The notes under the pieces are model-generated. The model did not search any database, had not been told where the DNA came from, and saw only the letters and a program-made list of their open reading frames with translations. From RBG-16-66-20 sp964616875 (GTDB lineage: Bacteria; Pseudomonadota; Gammaproteobacteria; Burkholderiales; SG8-39), in contig CAZTSJ010000292.1 of assembly GCA_964616875.1 (NCBI GenBank), positions 1-6,799 on the forward strand: a stretch of 6,799 nucleotides of DNA, written 5' to 3'. Below are positions 1 to 5,342 of this stretch, in pieces. The translations under genes were made by a program, and so were the position numbers. Numbering within the stretch: position 1 is the first letter of the stretch; each line of letters opens with the position of its first letter.

Positions 1-1
1 C

Positions 2-436
2 CGCATCGGGGTGATTTCACGCTCGGGAACGCTGACCTACGAGGCCGTCGGGCAGTTGACCGAGATCGGGTTGGGGCAGTCGACTGCCGTGGGGATCGGC
101 GGCGATCCGGTCAATGGGTTGAAGCACATCGACGTGCTGAAGATGTTCAATGACGATCCGGACACCGACGCGGTGATCATGATCGGCGAAATCGGCGGCT
201 CGGACGAGGAAACGGCCGCGCATTGGGTCAAGGGCAACATGAAAAAGCCCGTCGTCGGCTTCATCGCCGGCGTCACCGCGCCGCCGGGCAAGCGCATGGG
301 CCACGCTGGCGCCATCATTTCCGGCGGCAAGGGCACGGCGCAGGAAAAGCTCTCCGTGATGGAGTCCTGCGGCATCCGGGTGACGAAGAACCCGGCCGAG
401 ATGGGCAAACTGCTCAAGTCGGTGCTCAAGGCTTGA
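2..436 (+). CDS. sucD: Succinyl-CoA synthetase (ADP-forming) alpha subunit, C-terminal part
   Basis: This is the C-terminal half (about 144 residues) of the alpha subunit of succinyl-CoA synthetase, the cytoplasmic TCA-cycle enzyme that converts succinyl-CoA to succinate with formation of ATP or GTP. The gene begins before the window; the frame is open from base 2. Visible family signatures are SRSGTLTYEA at the left edge, VGIGGDP, MIGEIGGS, and GKRMGHAGAIISGGKGTA. The last contains the histidine (codon 302-304) that is phosphorylated during catalysis. The C-terminus ends where the E. coli protein ends, so the protein is intact on this side. The beta subunit gene sucC would be expected just upstream, outside the window. 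The stop TGA (434-436) overlaps a TTG start of the next gene, which suggests translational coupling. The match to SucD is very clear from known sequence. Confidence 0.97.
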   Translation, partial: RIGVISRSGTLTYEAVGQLTEIGLGQSTAVGIGGDPVNGLKHIDVLKMFNDDPDTDAVIMIGEIGGSDEETAAHWVKGNMKKPVVGFIAGVTAPPGKRMGHAGAIISGGKGTAQEKLSVMESCGIRVTKNPAEMGKLLKSVLKA

Positions 437-1611
437 TCCGGCGGCTGGCCGCCGATTTCGGCGCGACCTATGCAGCAAGCGGGCTAGTAGCATTCATCTT
501 CGCGGCCACCGGCCCGGTCGCGGTAATCCTCGCGGTCGGCGCGCAGGGCGGCCTCGCCGAATCCGACCTCTCGTCCTGGATCTTCGGCGCGTTCTTCGTC
601 AACGGCCTGATCAGCATCGCGTTCTGCCTCTGGTACCGGCAGCCGCTGGTGTTCTTCTGGACCATTCCGGGCGCGGTGCTGGTCGGGCCGGCGCTCGGCC
701 ACCTGTCATTCCCTGAAGTGATCGGCGCCTTCATCGCCACCGGCGTGCTGATGGCGGCGCTCGGGCTCTCGGGCTGGGTGCGCCGCTGCACCGAAGCCGC
801 GCCGATGCCGATCGTGATGGCGATGGTGGCCGGCGTGTTCCTGCGCTTCGGCACCGGCCTCGTGCAGGCGGTGCGCGACGACTTTGCCGTTGCCGCACCG
901 ATGGTTCTGGCTTTCATTTGCCTTTCCTTTGCGAAAAAAACCGGCCGCTGGCTGCCGCCGTTGATCGGCGCATTGATTTTTGGCCTCCTCTTCATCTTCC
1001 TGTTCGACAAATACAAACCGGGCGCAACCGCGCTGCAGTTCGCACCTCCCACCCTCTACCTGCCGGCATTCTCCTGGCAGGCGATGATCGAGCTCGTCGT
1101 TCCGCTCGCCATCACGGTGCTGGTGGTGCAGAACGGGCAGGGTTTCGCGGTGCTGAGCGCGGCGGGCCACAAGCCGCCGATCGACGCCATCGCGGTGGCC
1201 TGCGGCGCCGGCTCGATCGTGACCGCTTTCGTGGGCTCGGTCTCGACCTGCCTCACCGGCCCGGTGAACGCGATCATCTCGTCCTCGGGCGAAAAGCACC
1301 GGCATTACACAGCGGGCATCCTGGTCGGCCTGCTCGCGCTCGCCTTCGGCCTCCTGTCGCCGTTGTGCGTGCGCCTGCTGCTCTCGACGCCGCCGGCTTT
1401 CATCGCCGCGCTAGGCGGGCTGGCCATGTTGCGCGTACTGCAAACCGCTTTCGGCGTCGCCTTCGGCGGCAAATTCGCGCTCGGGGCACTGGTGACTTTT
1501 CTCGTCACGGTCGCCGACGTGGCGATTTTCAACATCGGCGCCGCGTTCTGGGGCCTGGTGCTCGGATTCGCGATCTCCTGGCTGCTCGAGAGGGACGACT
1601 TTAAGCGCTAA
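433..1611 (+). CDS. BenE-family-like inner-membrane transporter
   Basis: A 392-residue, very hydrophobic protein with about 11-12 apparent membrane segments spread over its whole length, matching the usual size of the benzoate:proton symporter (BenE) family. Support comes from the N-terminal ATGPVAVILAVGAQGGL stretch, the TIPGAVLVGPAL segment near residues 77-88, a QNGQGFAVLSAAGHKPP motif near residues 233-249, and TGPVNAIISSSGEKHRHYTAGI near 275-296. The last two positions correspond to BenE signature regions but are worded differently from the E. coli and Acinetobacter proteins as I remember them, so benzoate should not be assumed as substrate. The start chosen is TTG 433, overlapping the sucD stop as TTGA. 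The upstream ATG at 223 would add about 70 arginine-rich residues antithetical to a membrane N-terminus and overlap sucD by 214 bases. No convincing Shine-Dalgarno is present, which fits coupling to sucD. It probably shares a transcript with sucD and the MAPEG gene. Confidence 0.8.
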   Translation: MIRRLAADFGATYAASGLVAFIFAATGPVAVILAVGAQGGLAESDLSSWIFGAFFVNGLISIAFCLWYRQPLVFFWTIPGAVLVGPALGHLSFPEVIGAFIATGVLMAALGLSGWVRRCTEAAPMPIVMAMVAGVFLRFGTGLVQAVRDDFAVAAPMVLAFICLSFAKKTGRWLPPLIGALIFGLLFIFLFDKYKPGATALQFAPPTLYLPAFSWQAMIELVVPLAITVLVVQNGQGFAVLSAAGHKPPIDAIAVACGAGSIVTAFVGSVSTCLTGPVNAIISSSGEKHRHYTAGILVGLLALAFGLLSPLCVRLLLSTPPAFIAALGGLAMLRVLQTAFGVAFGGKFALGALVTFLVTVADVAIFNIGAAFWGLVLGFAISWLLERDDFKR

Positions 1612-1638
1612 ACTTGACCTTTCCCCGGGAGGAAAAGC

Positions 1639-2028
1639 ATGCAAACCATTTCGATTCCGATCACGGCCGTGTTCACCGCGCTGCTGGCGTTGATGCTCGT
1701 CGGCATCAGCATCCGCATCACGGTGCTGAGGGCGCAAAAGAAAATCAGCTTCTTCGATGGCGGCGACAAGGAACTCGGGCGGGCGATCCGCGTGCAGGGC
1801 AATTTCATCGAGTACGTGCCGATGGCGCTCGCGCTGATGGCACTGATGGAGGGCATGGGCGCCAAGCACTGGCTCGTATACAGCTTCGGCGCGATTCTGC
1901 TCGCGGCCCGCTTCGCGCAAGCCTGGGGACTCTATGCAGAAGTTTTCCGGGCGCGCGTGGTCGGTACCTCCGCCACCTGGTTCCTGCTCGCCGCGGGCGC
2001 GTTGATGGTGCTGGGCCAGGTCGCCTGA
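1639..2028 (+). CDS. MAPEG-family small membrane protein (YecN-like)
   Basis: A 129-residue integral membrane protein with four apparent hydrophobic segments (about 5-30, 60-72, 78-96 and 108-128). It resembles the MAPEG superfamily (membrane-associated proteins in eicosanoid and glutathione metabolism), especially E. coli YecN. The diagnostic part is AIRVQGNFIEYVP (residues 49-61), whose Asn and Glu match the conserved R..GN..EY.P motif. SATWF near residue 111 also matches YecN. Some family members conjugate glutathione to hydrophobic electrophiles, but bacterial YecN-type proteins have no settled role, so no reaction is assigned. The start is well fixed: GGGAGG (1627-1632) lies six bases before ATG. 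It follows the transporter by 27 bases and is likely the last gene of the sucD transcript; a hairpin lies just beyond its stop. Confidence 0.88.
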   Translation: MQTISIPITAVFTALLALMLVGISIRITVLRAQKKISFFDGGDKELGRAIRVQGNFIEYVPMALALMALMEGMGAKHWLVYSFGAILLAARFAQAWGLYAEVFRARVVGTSATWFLLAAGALMVLGQVA

Positions 2029-2044
2029 TTGCGGGGAATCGGGG

Positions 2045-2069
2045 GAAATCGGGGTCAGACCCCGATTTC
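2045..2069. terminator. Bidirectional hairpin terminator between convergent genes
   Basis: A perfect 11-bp inverted repeat: GAAATCGGGGT (2045-2055), loop CAG, ACCCCGATTTC (2059-2069). It fills most of the 44-base gap between the MAPEG stop (2028) and the convergent usp stop (2073), the expected place for a terminator serving both strands. There is no long T-run on either side, so a purely intrinsic terminator is not certain. The left arm is preceded by a 10-base direct repeat: AATCGGGG occurs at 2037-2044 and again at 2047-2054, so the right arm could pair with either copy. It could alternatively be a dispersed palindromic repeat that happens to sit here. Confidence 0.75.
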
Positions 2070-2072
2070 GCG

Positions 2073-2501
2073 CTAGCGCACCAGCAGCACCGGAACTTTC
2101 GAGATATGCAGCACTTTGGTCGCTGTCGAACCGATCAGCAGGTTGGCTGCGGCTGTGCGGCCATGGGTGCCGATGAAGATCTGGTCGCAGCGGGTTTTCG
2201 ATGCGTGCTGGACGATGGATTCCGCGACCTGGCCGATAAGTATGTGCGCCTGGTACTTGATTCTGGCGGCGCCTAGCTTCTTCTTCGCCGCCGCCAGCGC
2301 GGCTGCGCCTTCTTCCTCGTAGTATTTCTGGATCTGGTTCCTGCCCACCACCAGGTTCATGCGCGGCAGCTTGGGCACCGGCGCATGCACCGTGACCAGC
2401 TCGACCTGCGGTTTTTCACGATACCAGCTGGCGTGCTCGATGAGGCAATCCACCGCCTTGAGCGCGTGCTTCGAGCCGTCCACCGCCAACAGGATCTTCA
2501 T
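2073..2501 (-). CDS. Universal stress protein, UspA family
   Basis: A 142-residue single-domain cytoplasmic universal stress protein. It begins MKILLAVDGS, with Asp8 at the usual nucleotide-contacting position, and ends with the family's PVLLVR. The ATP-binding signature G-x2-G-x9-G-(S/T) is complete: GTHG at residues 111-114, then nine residues, then GS at 124-125, so ATP binding is expected. The start ATG at 2501 is preceded by AAGGA (2512-2508) with six-base spacing; longer open-frame starts upstream add basic residues unlike the family and are rejected. It lies 13 bases after the small exported protein and is most likely the last gene of the nirK operon under the FNR box at 4416. Placement of a Usp behind a denitrification gene fits the known Anr-dependent usp genes of Pseudomonas that support anaerobic survival. 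The exact role is unknown. Confidence 0.93.
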   Translation of the reverse strand: MKILLAVDGSKHALKAVDCLIEHASWYREKPQVELVTVHAPVPKLPRMNLVVGRNQIQKYYEEEGAAALAAAKKKLGAARIKYQAHILIGQVAESIVQHASKTRCDQIFIGTHGRTAAANLLIGSTATKVLHISKVPVLLVR

Positions 2502-2514
2502 TGCATTTCCTTTT

Positions 2515-2976
2515 TCATGGCTGAACCTGCTTTCCCTTGGCGCGCAATGCACGCGATATCGACGGGCTGAAATCCGCCGGGCCATCCATAACCTGCAACA
2601 GCATCAATGATAGCTTTTTCGGGGCAAGCCGGCGCTCGAGGTCCTTCTGCAGAGACATGACTGGGGTACGCTGCGGATCGAACGCCACCGCGATCGTCGC
2701 TGCTTCCACCGACGCACGCGCGCTGCCCTTGTCCGCTCCATTCGAAGACTCGGCCGCCTTCTCGAGTGCGCGCTTCGTTGCCTCGCCTGGCGCCAGCGCG
2801 CCCTCGACATGAAAAAAAGCCACGTGATGTTTCTGGCCCAGCGCGCGCGTCACGACCGCGTGGTCGTAGGCGGCTGCCATCTTGTCCTCGACGCAGTAGC
2901 CGCAGGCCAGCGCCGCACCTGCGAAGGTTAAGTACGCGGCGCTCAGTGCTTTGAGGACGGCTGCGCGTCGATCCAT
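2515..2976 (-). CDS. Small exported CGYC protein with a possible HMA-like fold
   Basis: I do not recognise this 153-residue protein as a named family. Residues 1-24 form a Sec signal peptide: a basic start (MDRR), a hydrophobic core, and an ALA cleavage motif at 22-24. The mature protein would then begin with CGYC (Cys25, Cys28), a possible metal or disulfide site. The remainder has an alternation that reads as beta-alpha-beta-beta-alpha-beta: strand about 51-58, helix 65-77, strands 85-92 and 94-100, helix 105-118, strand 121-129. AATIAVAFDPQ resembles the second half of heavy-metal-associated (HMA) domains, though the usual CxxC metal loop after the first strand is absent. The fold is inference. 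The ATG overlaps the 3' end of nirK by 34 bases in another frame, so the two are probably coupled, which hints at a role in copper delivery to, or electron transfer with, the reductase. The ribosome site (GAAG) is weak. Confidence 0.72.
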   Translation of the reverse strand: MDRRAAVLKALSAAYLTFAGAALACGYCVEDKMAAAYDHAVVTRALGQKHHVAFFHVEGALAPGEATKRALEKAAESSNGADKGSARASVEAATIAVAFDPQRTPVMSLQKDLERRLAPKKLSLMLLQVMDGPADFSPSISRALRAKGKQVQP

Positions 2977-4382
2977 TCGAAATACTTCAGGTATTGCCTG
3001 ATTTCGGCGTCGGTCAGGCTCTGGTTCGGCATCGGGACGTTGTTGTACTCCTTCAGCATCGCCTTGGCGTCGGCGTCGGTCTGCAGCATTTTGTCCGGCT
3101 CCTTCAGCCAGCGCGCGAGCCAGTCCTTGCTGCGGCGCTTGGTGACGCCGGCGACATCGGGCCCGAGCTTCTTGCCTTCGCCCACCGAGTGGCAGGCGAG
3201 GCATTTGCTCTCGAAGGCCAGCTTGCCCGCGACGGCGTCCGGGTTGGTCGGCGTCGCCGAGGCCGGCATGTTGTGATGCTCCAGTTCCTTCGCGGCCGGC
3301 TTGGTGGCGGTCGAGATCAACCCGATCGCGCCCTGCGAGGCGTTGGCGAAGTGATGGTCCACCATGATGTAGGAGCCATCTTCCGGGATCATGAATTCGA
3401 CCGTCGCGCCGTTGGAGGAACCGAGCAGCACGGTCTGCATCCCCCGGAACTGGTTGTCCGGGTTGCCCTCGAACCAGACGCGGTCGAAGATCGTGCCGAC
3501 GACATGGAAGCTCGAAGTCTTGCTCGGCCCTACGTTCAGCACATGCAGGCGCACCCGCTCGCCCGACCTAGCGGCGAGTGGATTCTTCACCATGCCGTTG
3601 TGCGTGCCATTGAATACCGTGTGCGTCGGCCGCGAGTCTCGCAGCCGCTCGGTGTCGAGGACGTAGAGCGGTGCGCCGTCCACTTTCTGCTTGCCAGGGT
3701 CCGGTTTGGCGTAGAACTCGCTCTGTATCACCACATATTCGCGATTTACTTTCGTCGGATACCCGTTGCGCGGCTCGACGATCACCGCGCCATACATGCC
3801 CGAGGCGATGTGCTCGAGGATCATCGGCGTGCCGCAGTGGTACATGAAGATGCCGGGATAGTTGAGCGTGAATTCGAACTCGATGGTCTGCCCGGGTGCG
3901 ATCGAGCGGTACTTGTCCTGCGGCGAAACCATCGCGGCGTGGAAATCCATCGAGTGCATCATCGGCGCCGCGGTGATGCGCACGCCGGGCACCGGCTCGT
4001 CGCTGCGGTTGGTCATGCTGAATTTGATCCTGTCGCCGACGCGCGCGCGCACCGTGGGTCCCGGCACCGTGTCGCCGAAGGTCCAGGCGCTGAATTTCAC
4101 GCCCGGCGCGATTTCGATGATCTTGTGGGTGGTATCGAGGCGCACCGTCTTGATCGGCGAGGGATCCAGGGGTTTCAGTTCCGCGCCCATGCTGAGCGAA
4201 GCGCCCTCGGCGAACGCGCCCTTGTGGCGCTCGGCGCTCACCTTGGCCGGGACCGGTTTCATGTCCATCTTGGAGACGTCATAGGGATCGGCCGCGGGCG
4301 GCGCGGCCTGGTTGCAGGCGCCGATGAGCAGGATTGCGGCAGCCCAGGCGATAGAGCGGATAAGCGGAGCGGTGGTCGTCAT
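2943..4382 (-). CDS. nirK: Copper nitrite reductase (NO-forming) with C-terminal cytochrome c domain, lipoprotein
   Basis: A 479-residue periplasmic enzyme predicted to reduce nitrite to nitric oxide. A lipoprotein signal ends in IGAC (Cys23). Two cupredoxin domains follow (about 70-205 and 215-358). Type 1 copper ligands are His143, Cys183, His191 and Met196; type 2 ligands are His148, His182 and His343; the catalytic Asp146 and His293 are also present. A Pro/Asn-rich linker (about 360-383) joins a cytochrome c domain with haem motif CLACH (394-398) and probable axial Met451 in VPMPN. This order matches three-domain nitrite reductases such as that of Ralstonia pickettii, in which the haem domain feeds electrons to type 1 copper. 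The gap between Cys183 and His191 is one residue shorter than in Achromobacter/Alcaligenes NirK, indicating a different clade. No Shine-Dalgarno precedes the ATG. It heads an operon with the CGYC protein and usp, driven by the FNR box at 4416-4429. Another multicopper oxidase activity is less likely given the conserved Asp and His. Confidence 0.93.
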   Translation of the reverse strand: MTTTAPLIRSIAWAAAILLIGACNQAAPPAADPYDVSKMDMKPVPAKVSAERHKGAFAEGASLSMGAELKPLDPSPIKTVRLDTTHKIIEIAPGVKFSAWTFGDTVPGPTVRARVGDRIKFSMTNRSDEPVPGVRITAAPMMHSMDFHAAMVSPQDKYRSIAPGQTIEFEFTLNYPGIFMYHCGTPMILEHIASGMYGAVIVEPRNGYPTKVNREYVVIQSEFYAKPDPGKQKVDGAPLYVLDTERLRDSRPTHTVFNGTHNGMVKNPLAARSGERVRLHVLNVGPSKTSSFHVVGTIFDRVWFEGNPDNQFRGMQTVLLGSSNGATVEFMIPEDGSYIMVDHHFANASQGAIGLISTATKPAAKELEHHNMPASATPTNPDAVAGKLAFESKCLACHSVGEGKKLGPDVAGVTKRRSKDWLARWLKEPDKMLQTDADAKAMLKEYNNVPMPNQSLTDAEIRQYLKYFEWIDAQPSSKH

Positions 4383-4388
4383 GAATGC

Positions 4389-4394
4389 AGCTTA
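4389..4394 (-). promoter_or_regulatory. Candidate -10 element for the nirK operon
   Basis: Reading the minus strand, TAAGCT (4394 to 4389) keeps the key TA...T of a sigma-70 -10 box. Its first base is 28.5 bases from the centre of the FNR box, close to the 29.5 of a standard FNR-activated promoter centred at -41.5 and the same as the arrangement in front of the second usp. The predicted transcript start is base 4382, the A of the nirK ATG. The box itself is a modest match, so this rests mainly on spacing. Confidence 0.5.
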
Positions 4395-4415
4395 TCGAAG
4401 CGCCAGGAGGCGAAT

Positions 4416-4429
4416 TTGATCCAGATCAA
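4416..4429. promoter_or_regulatory. FNR-type operator between nirK and fnr
   Basis: TTGATCCAGATCAA is a perfect match to the FNR/Anr/Dnr consensus TTGAT-N4-ATCAA. The flanking T and A extend the dyad to 16 bases. Its centre is 40.5 bases from the first base of nirK and well placed to activate that operon. The same box lies upstream of fnr, so it may also control the regulator: activation if transcription starts near 4460-4464, or repression. Dnr/NnrR-type regulators recognise the same site, so nitric oxide control by a regulator encoded elsewhere is also possible. Confidence 0.92.
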
Positions 4430-4478
4430 ACTGACGCCTGAACGGGATAAGATGCAGCCAGCAGTCAGGCCTGCAGCC

Positions 4479-5240
4479 ATGGCAAACCAATTCCAGAACA
4501 TTGTTACCGAGGCGCCGCGACCTGTTGTCGATCTGGTCGCGCTCAAGACGGCCTGCTCGAAGTGCAACCTGCGCACGCTGTGCATGCCCGTGGGCCTGTC
4601 GCGCGAGCAGATCGAAGGGCTGGACGAACTGGTCTACGCGCGCAAGCCCATCCGGCGCGGTGACAGCCTGTTTCGCGCTGGCGACGCCTTCCGTTCCCTG
4701 TACGCGGTGCGCTCCGGTTCCTTCAAGACGCGAGTTTCAGCCAACGATGGTCGCGACCAGATCACCGGATTTCACATGGCGGGCGAGATGCTCGGATTCG
4801 ACGGCATCGGCGCCGACCGCCATGCCTGCGACGCGGTCGCGCTCGAGGACAGCGAACTCTGCGTCATCCCCTACGCCAAGCTGGAGGAATTCTCCCGCCG
4901 CTTCGAGCCTTTGCAGCGCCACTTTCACAAGGTCATGAGCCGGGAGATCGCCCGCGAGCACGTGGCGATGCTCATGCTGGGCAGCATGCGCGCGGAAGCG
5001 AAGCTCGCCGCCTTCCTGCTCGACCTGTCGCAGCGCTTCGCGGCGCGCGGTTTCTCCCCTACCGAGTTCGTGCTGCGCATGACGCGAGCGGAAATCGGCA
5101 GCCTGCTAGGCCTGAAACTCGAGACGGTCAGCCGCCAGTTCTCGCGCTTTGCGGCCGGGCGCCATATCGCGGTGCGCGGCAGACGCGTTCGCATCCTGGA
5201 CGCGGAGGGCCTCGGAAAACTGGCCGGCCGTGCCTGCTGA
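4479..5240 (+). CDS. fnr: Oxygen-sensing FNR-type transcriptional regulator (Crp/Fnr family)
   Basis: A 253-residue cytoplasmic DNA-binding regulator. The N-terminus carries CSKCNLRTLC, giving Cys26, Cys29 and Cys35, and Cys117 (RHACDAV) supplies the fourth ligand, so all four cysteines of the oxygen-labile [4Fe-4S] cluster are present. A cyclic-nucleotide-binding-like barrel (about 45-140) includes LYAVRSG and ITGFHMAGE. A long dimer helix (about 143-170) follows, then a helix-turn-helix with recognition helix LETVSRQ; Glu215, Ser218 and Arg219 match the E..SR that reads TTGAT half-sites. The cysteines argue for an oxygen sensor rather than a cysteine-less Dnr/NnrR. The start at 4479 gives a length near E. 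coli FNR (250). Alternatives are ATG 4452 (262 residues) and TTG 4416 (274 residues), the latter behind a strong AGGAGG at 4405-4410; ribosome sites at 4452 and 4479 are weak, so the start is uncertain. Both FNR boxes in the window are likely targets. Confidence 0.93.
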   Translation: MANQFQNIVTEAPRPVVDLVALKTACSKCNLRTLCMPVGLSREQIEGLDELVYARKPIRRGDSLFRAGDAFRSLYAVRSGSFKTRVSANDGRDQITGFHMAGEMLGFDGIGADRHACDAVALEDSELCVIPYAKLEEFSRRFEPLQRHFHKVMSREIAREHVAMLMLGSMRAEAKLAAFLLDLSQRFAARGFSPTEFVLRMTRAEIGSLLGLKLETVSRQFSRFAAGRHIAVRGRRVRILDAEGLGKLAGRAC

Positions 5241-5256
5241 AGATTCGATCCAGCAC

Positions 5257-5285
5257 GCGCGGGTTTGATCCAGGTCAAACCGCGC
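5257..5285. repeat. Extended imperfect dyad containing the second FNR box
   Basis: Left arm GCGCGG (5257-5262), bulged G (5263), TTTGA (5264-5268), loop TCCAGG, then TCAAA (5275-5279) and CCGCGC (5280-5285). The arms pair over 11 bp apart from the single bulge. It starts 17 bases after the fnr stop, so the RNA hairpin could help end or protect the fnr transcript, while the DNA form holds the operator for the next gene. No T-run follows immediately, so intrinsic termination is doubtful. Confidence 0.55.
5265..5278. promoter_or_regulatory. FNR-type operator upstream of the second usp
   Basis: TTGATCCAGGTCAA matches the TTGAT-N4-ATCAA consensus at nine of ten positions and has the same CCAG spacer as the box at 4416. 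It is centred about 41 bases before the transcript start predicted from the -10 element TACGCT, the classical position for FNR activation. Confidence 0.88.
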
Positions 5286-5299
5286 CAGCAGCGTTTGTC

Positions 5300-5305
5300 T
5301 ACGCT
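5300..5305 (+). promoter_or_regulatory. Candidate -10 element for the second usp
   Basis: TACGCT keeps TA...T of the sigma-70 -10 box and starts 28.5 bases after the FNR box centre. The predicted transcript start is near 5312, giving a leader of about 31 bases that contains the ribosome site GAAGGA (5331-5336). No -35 element is apparent, as expected for an FNR-activated promoter. Confidence 0.6.
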
Positions 5306-5342
5306 ATCCACGGGATCTTTCCCAGGACGCGAAGGACAAATC

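Noticed and set aside
223..432. ATG 223 as start of the BenE-like transporter.
   Set aside because: It would overlap most of the sucD end and add a highly basic, non-membrane N-terminus; the TTG at the stop/start overlap gives the normal family length.
1614..2276. Open frame of 220 codons on the + strand spanning the MAPEG gene, the hairpin and the end of usp.
   Set aside because: It is out of frame with the clear MAPEG protein and runs antisense through usp; no recognisable domain, and the composition is that of a shifted frame.
2977..3204. Longer N-terminal extension of the CGYC protein from an ATG at 3204.
   Set aside because: The extra residues are an out-of-frame reading of the cytochrome domain of nirK; the ATG at 2976 gives a proper Sec signal peptide.
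2974..3222. Separate cytochrome c gene behind nirK.
   Set aside because: The haem domain is in the same frame as the cupredoxin domains with no stop or start between, so it is a fused domain.
2994..4478. Very long open frame on the + strand antisense to nirK, continuing in frame into fnr.
   Set aside because: Its translation is rich in Arg, His, Asp and Ala with no domain features, typical of the mirror frame of a GC-rich gene; the minus strand encodes all NirK catalytic residues.
5265..5342. TTG 5265 as start of the second usp.
   Set aside because: It lies in the FNR operator, upstream of the predicted transcript start, and adds 26 residues not found in the family; ATG 5343 has a good ribosome site.
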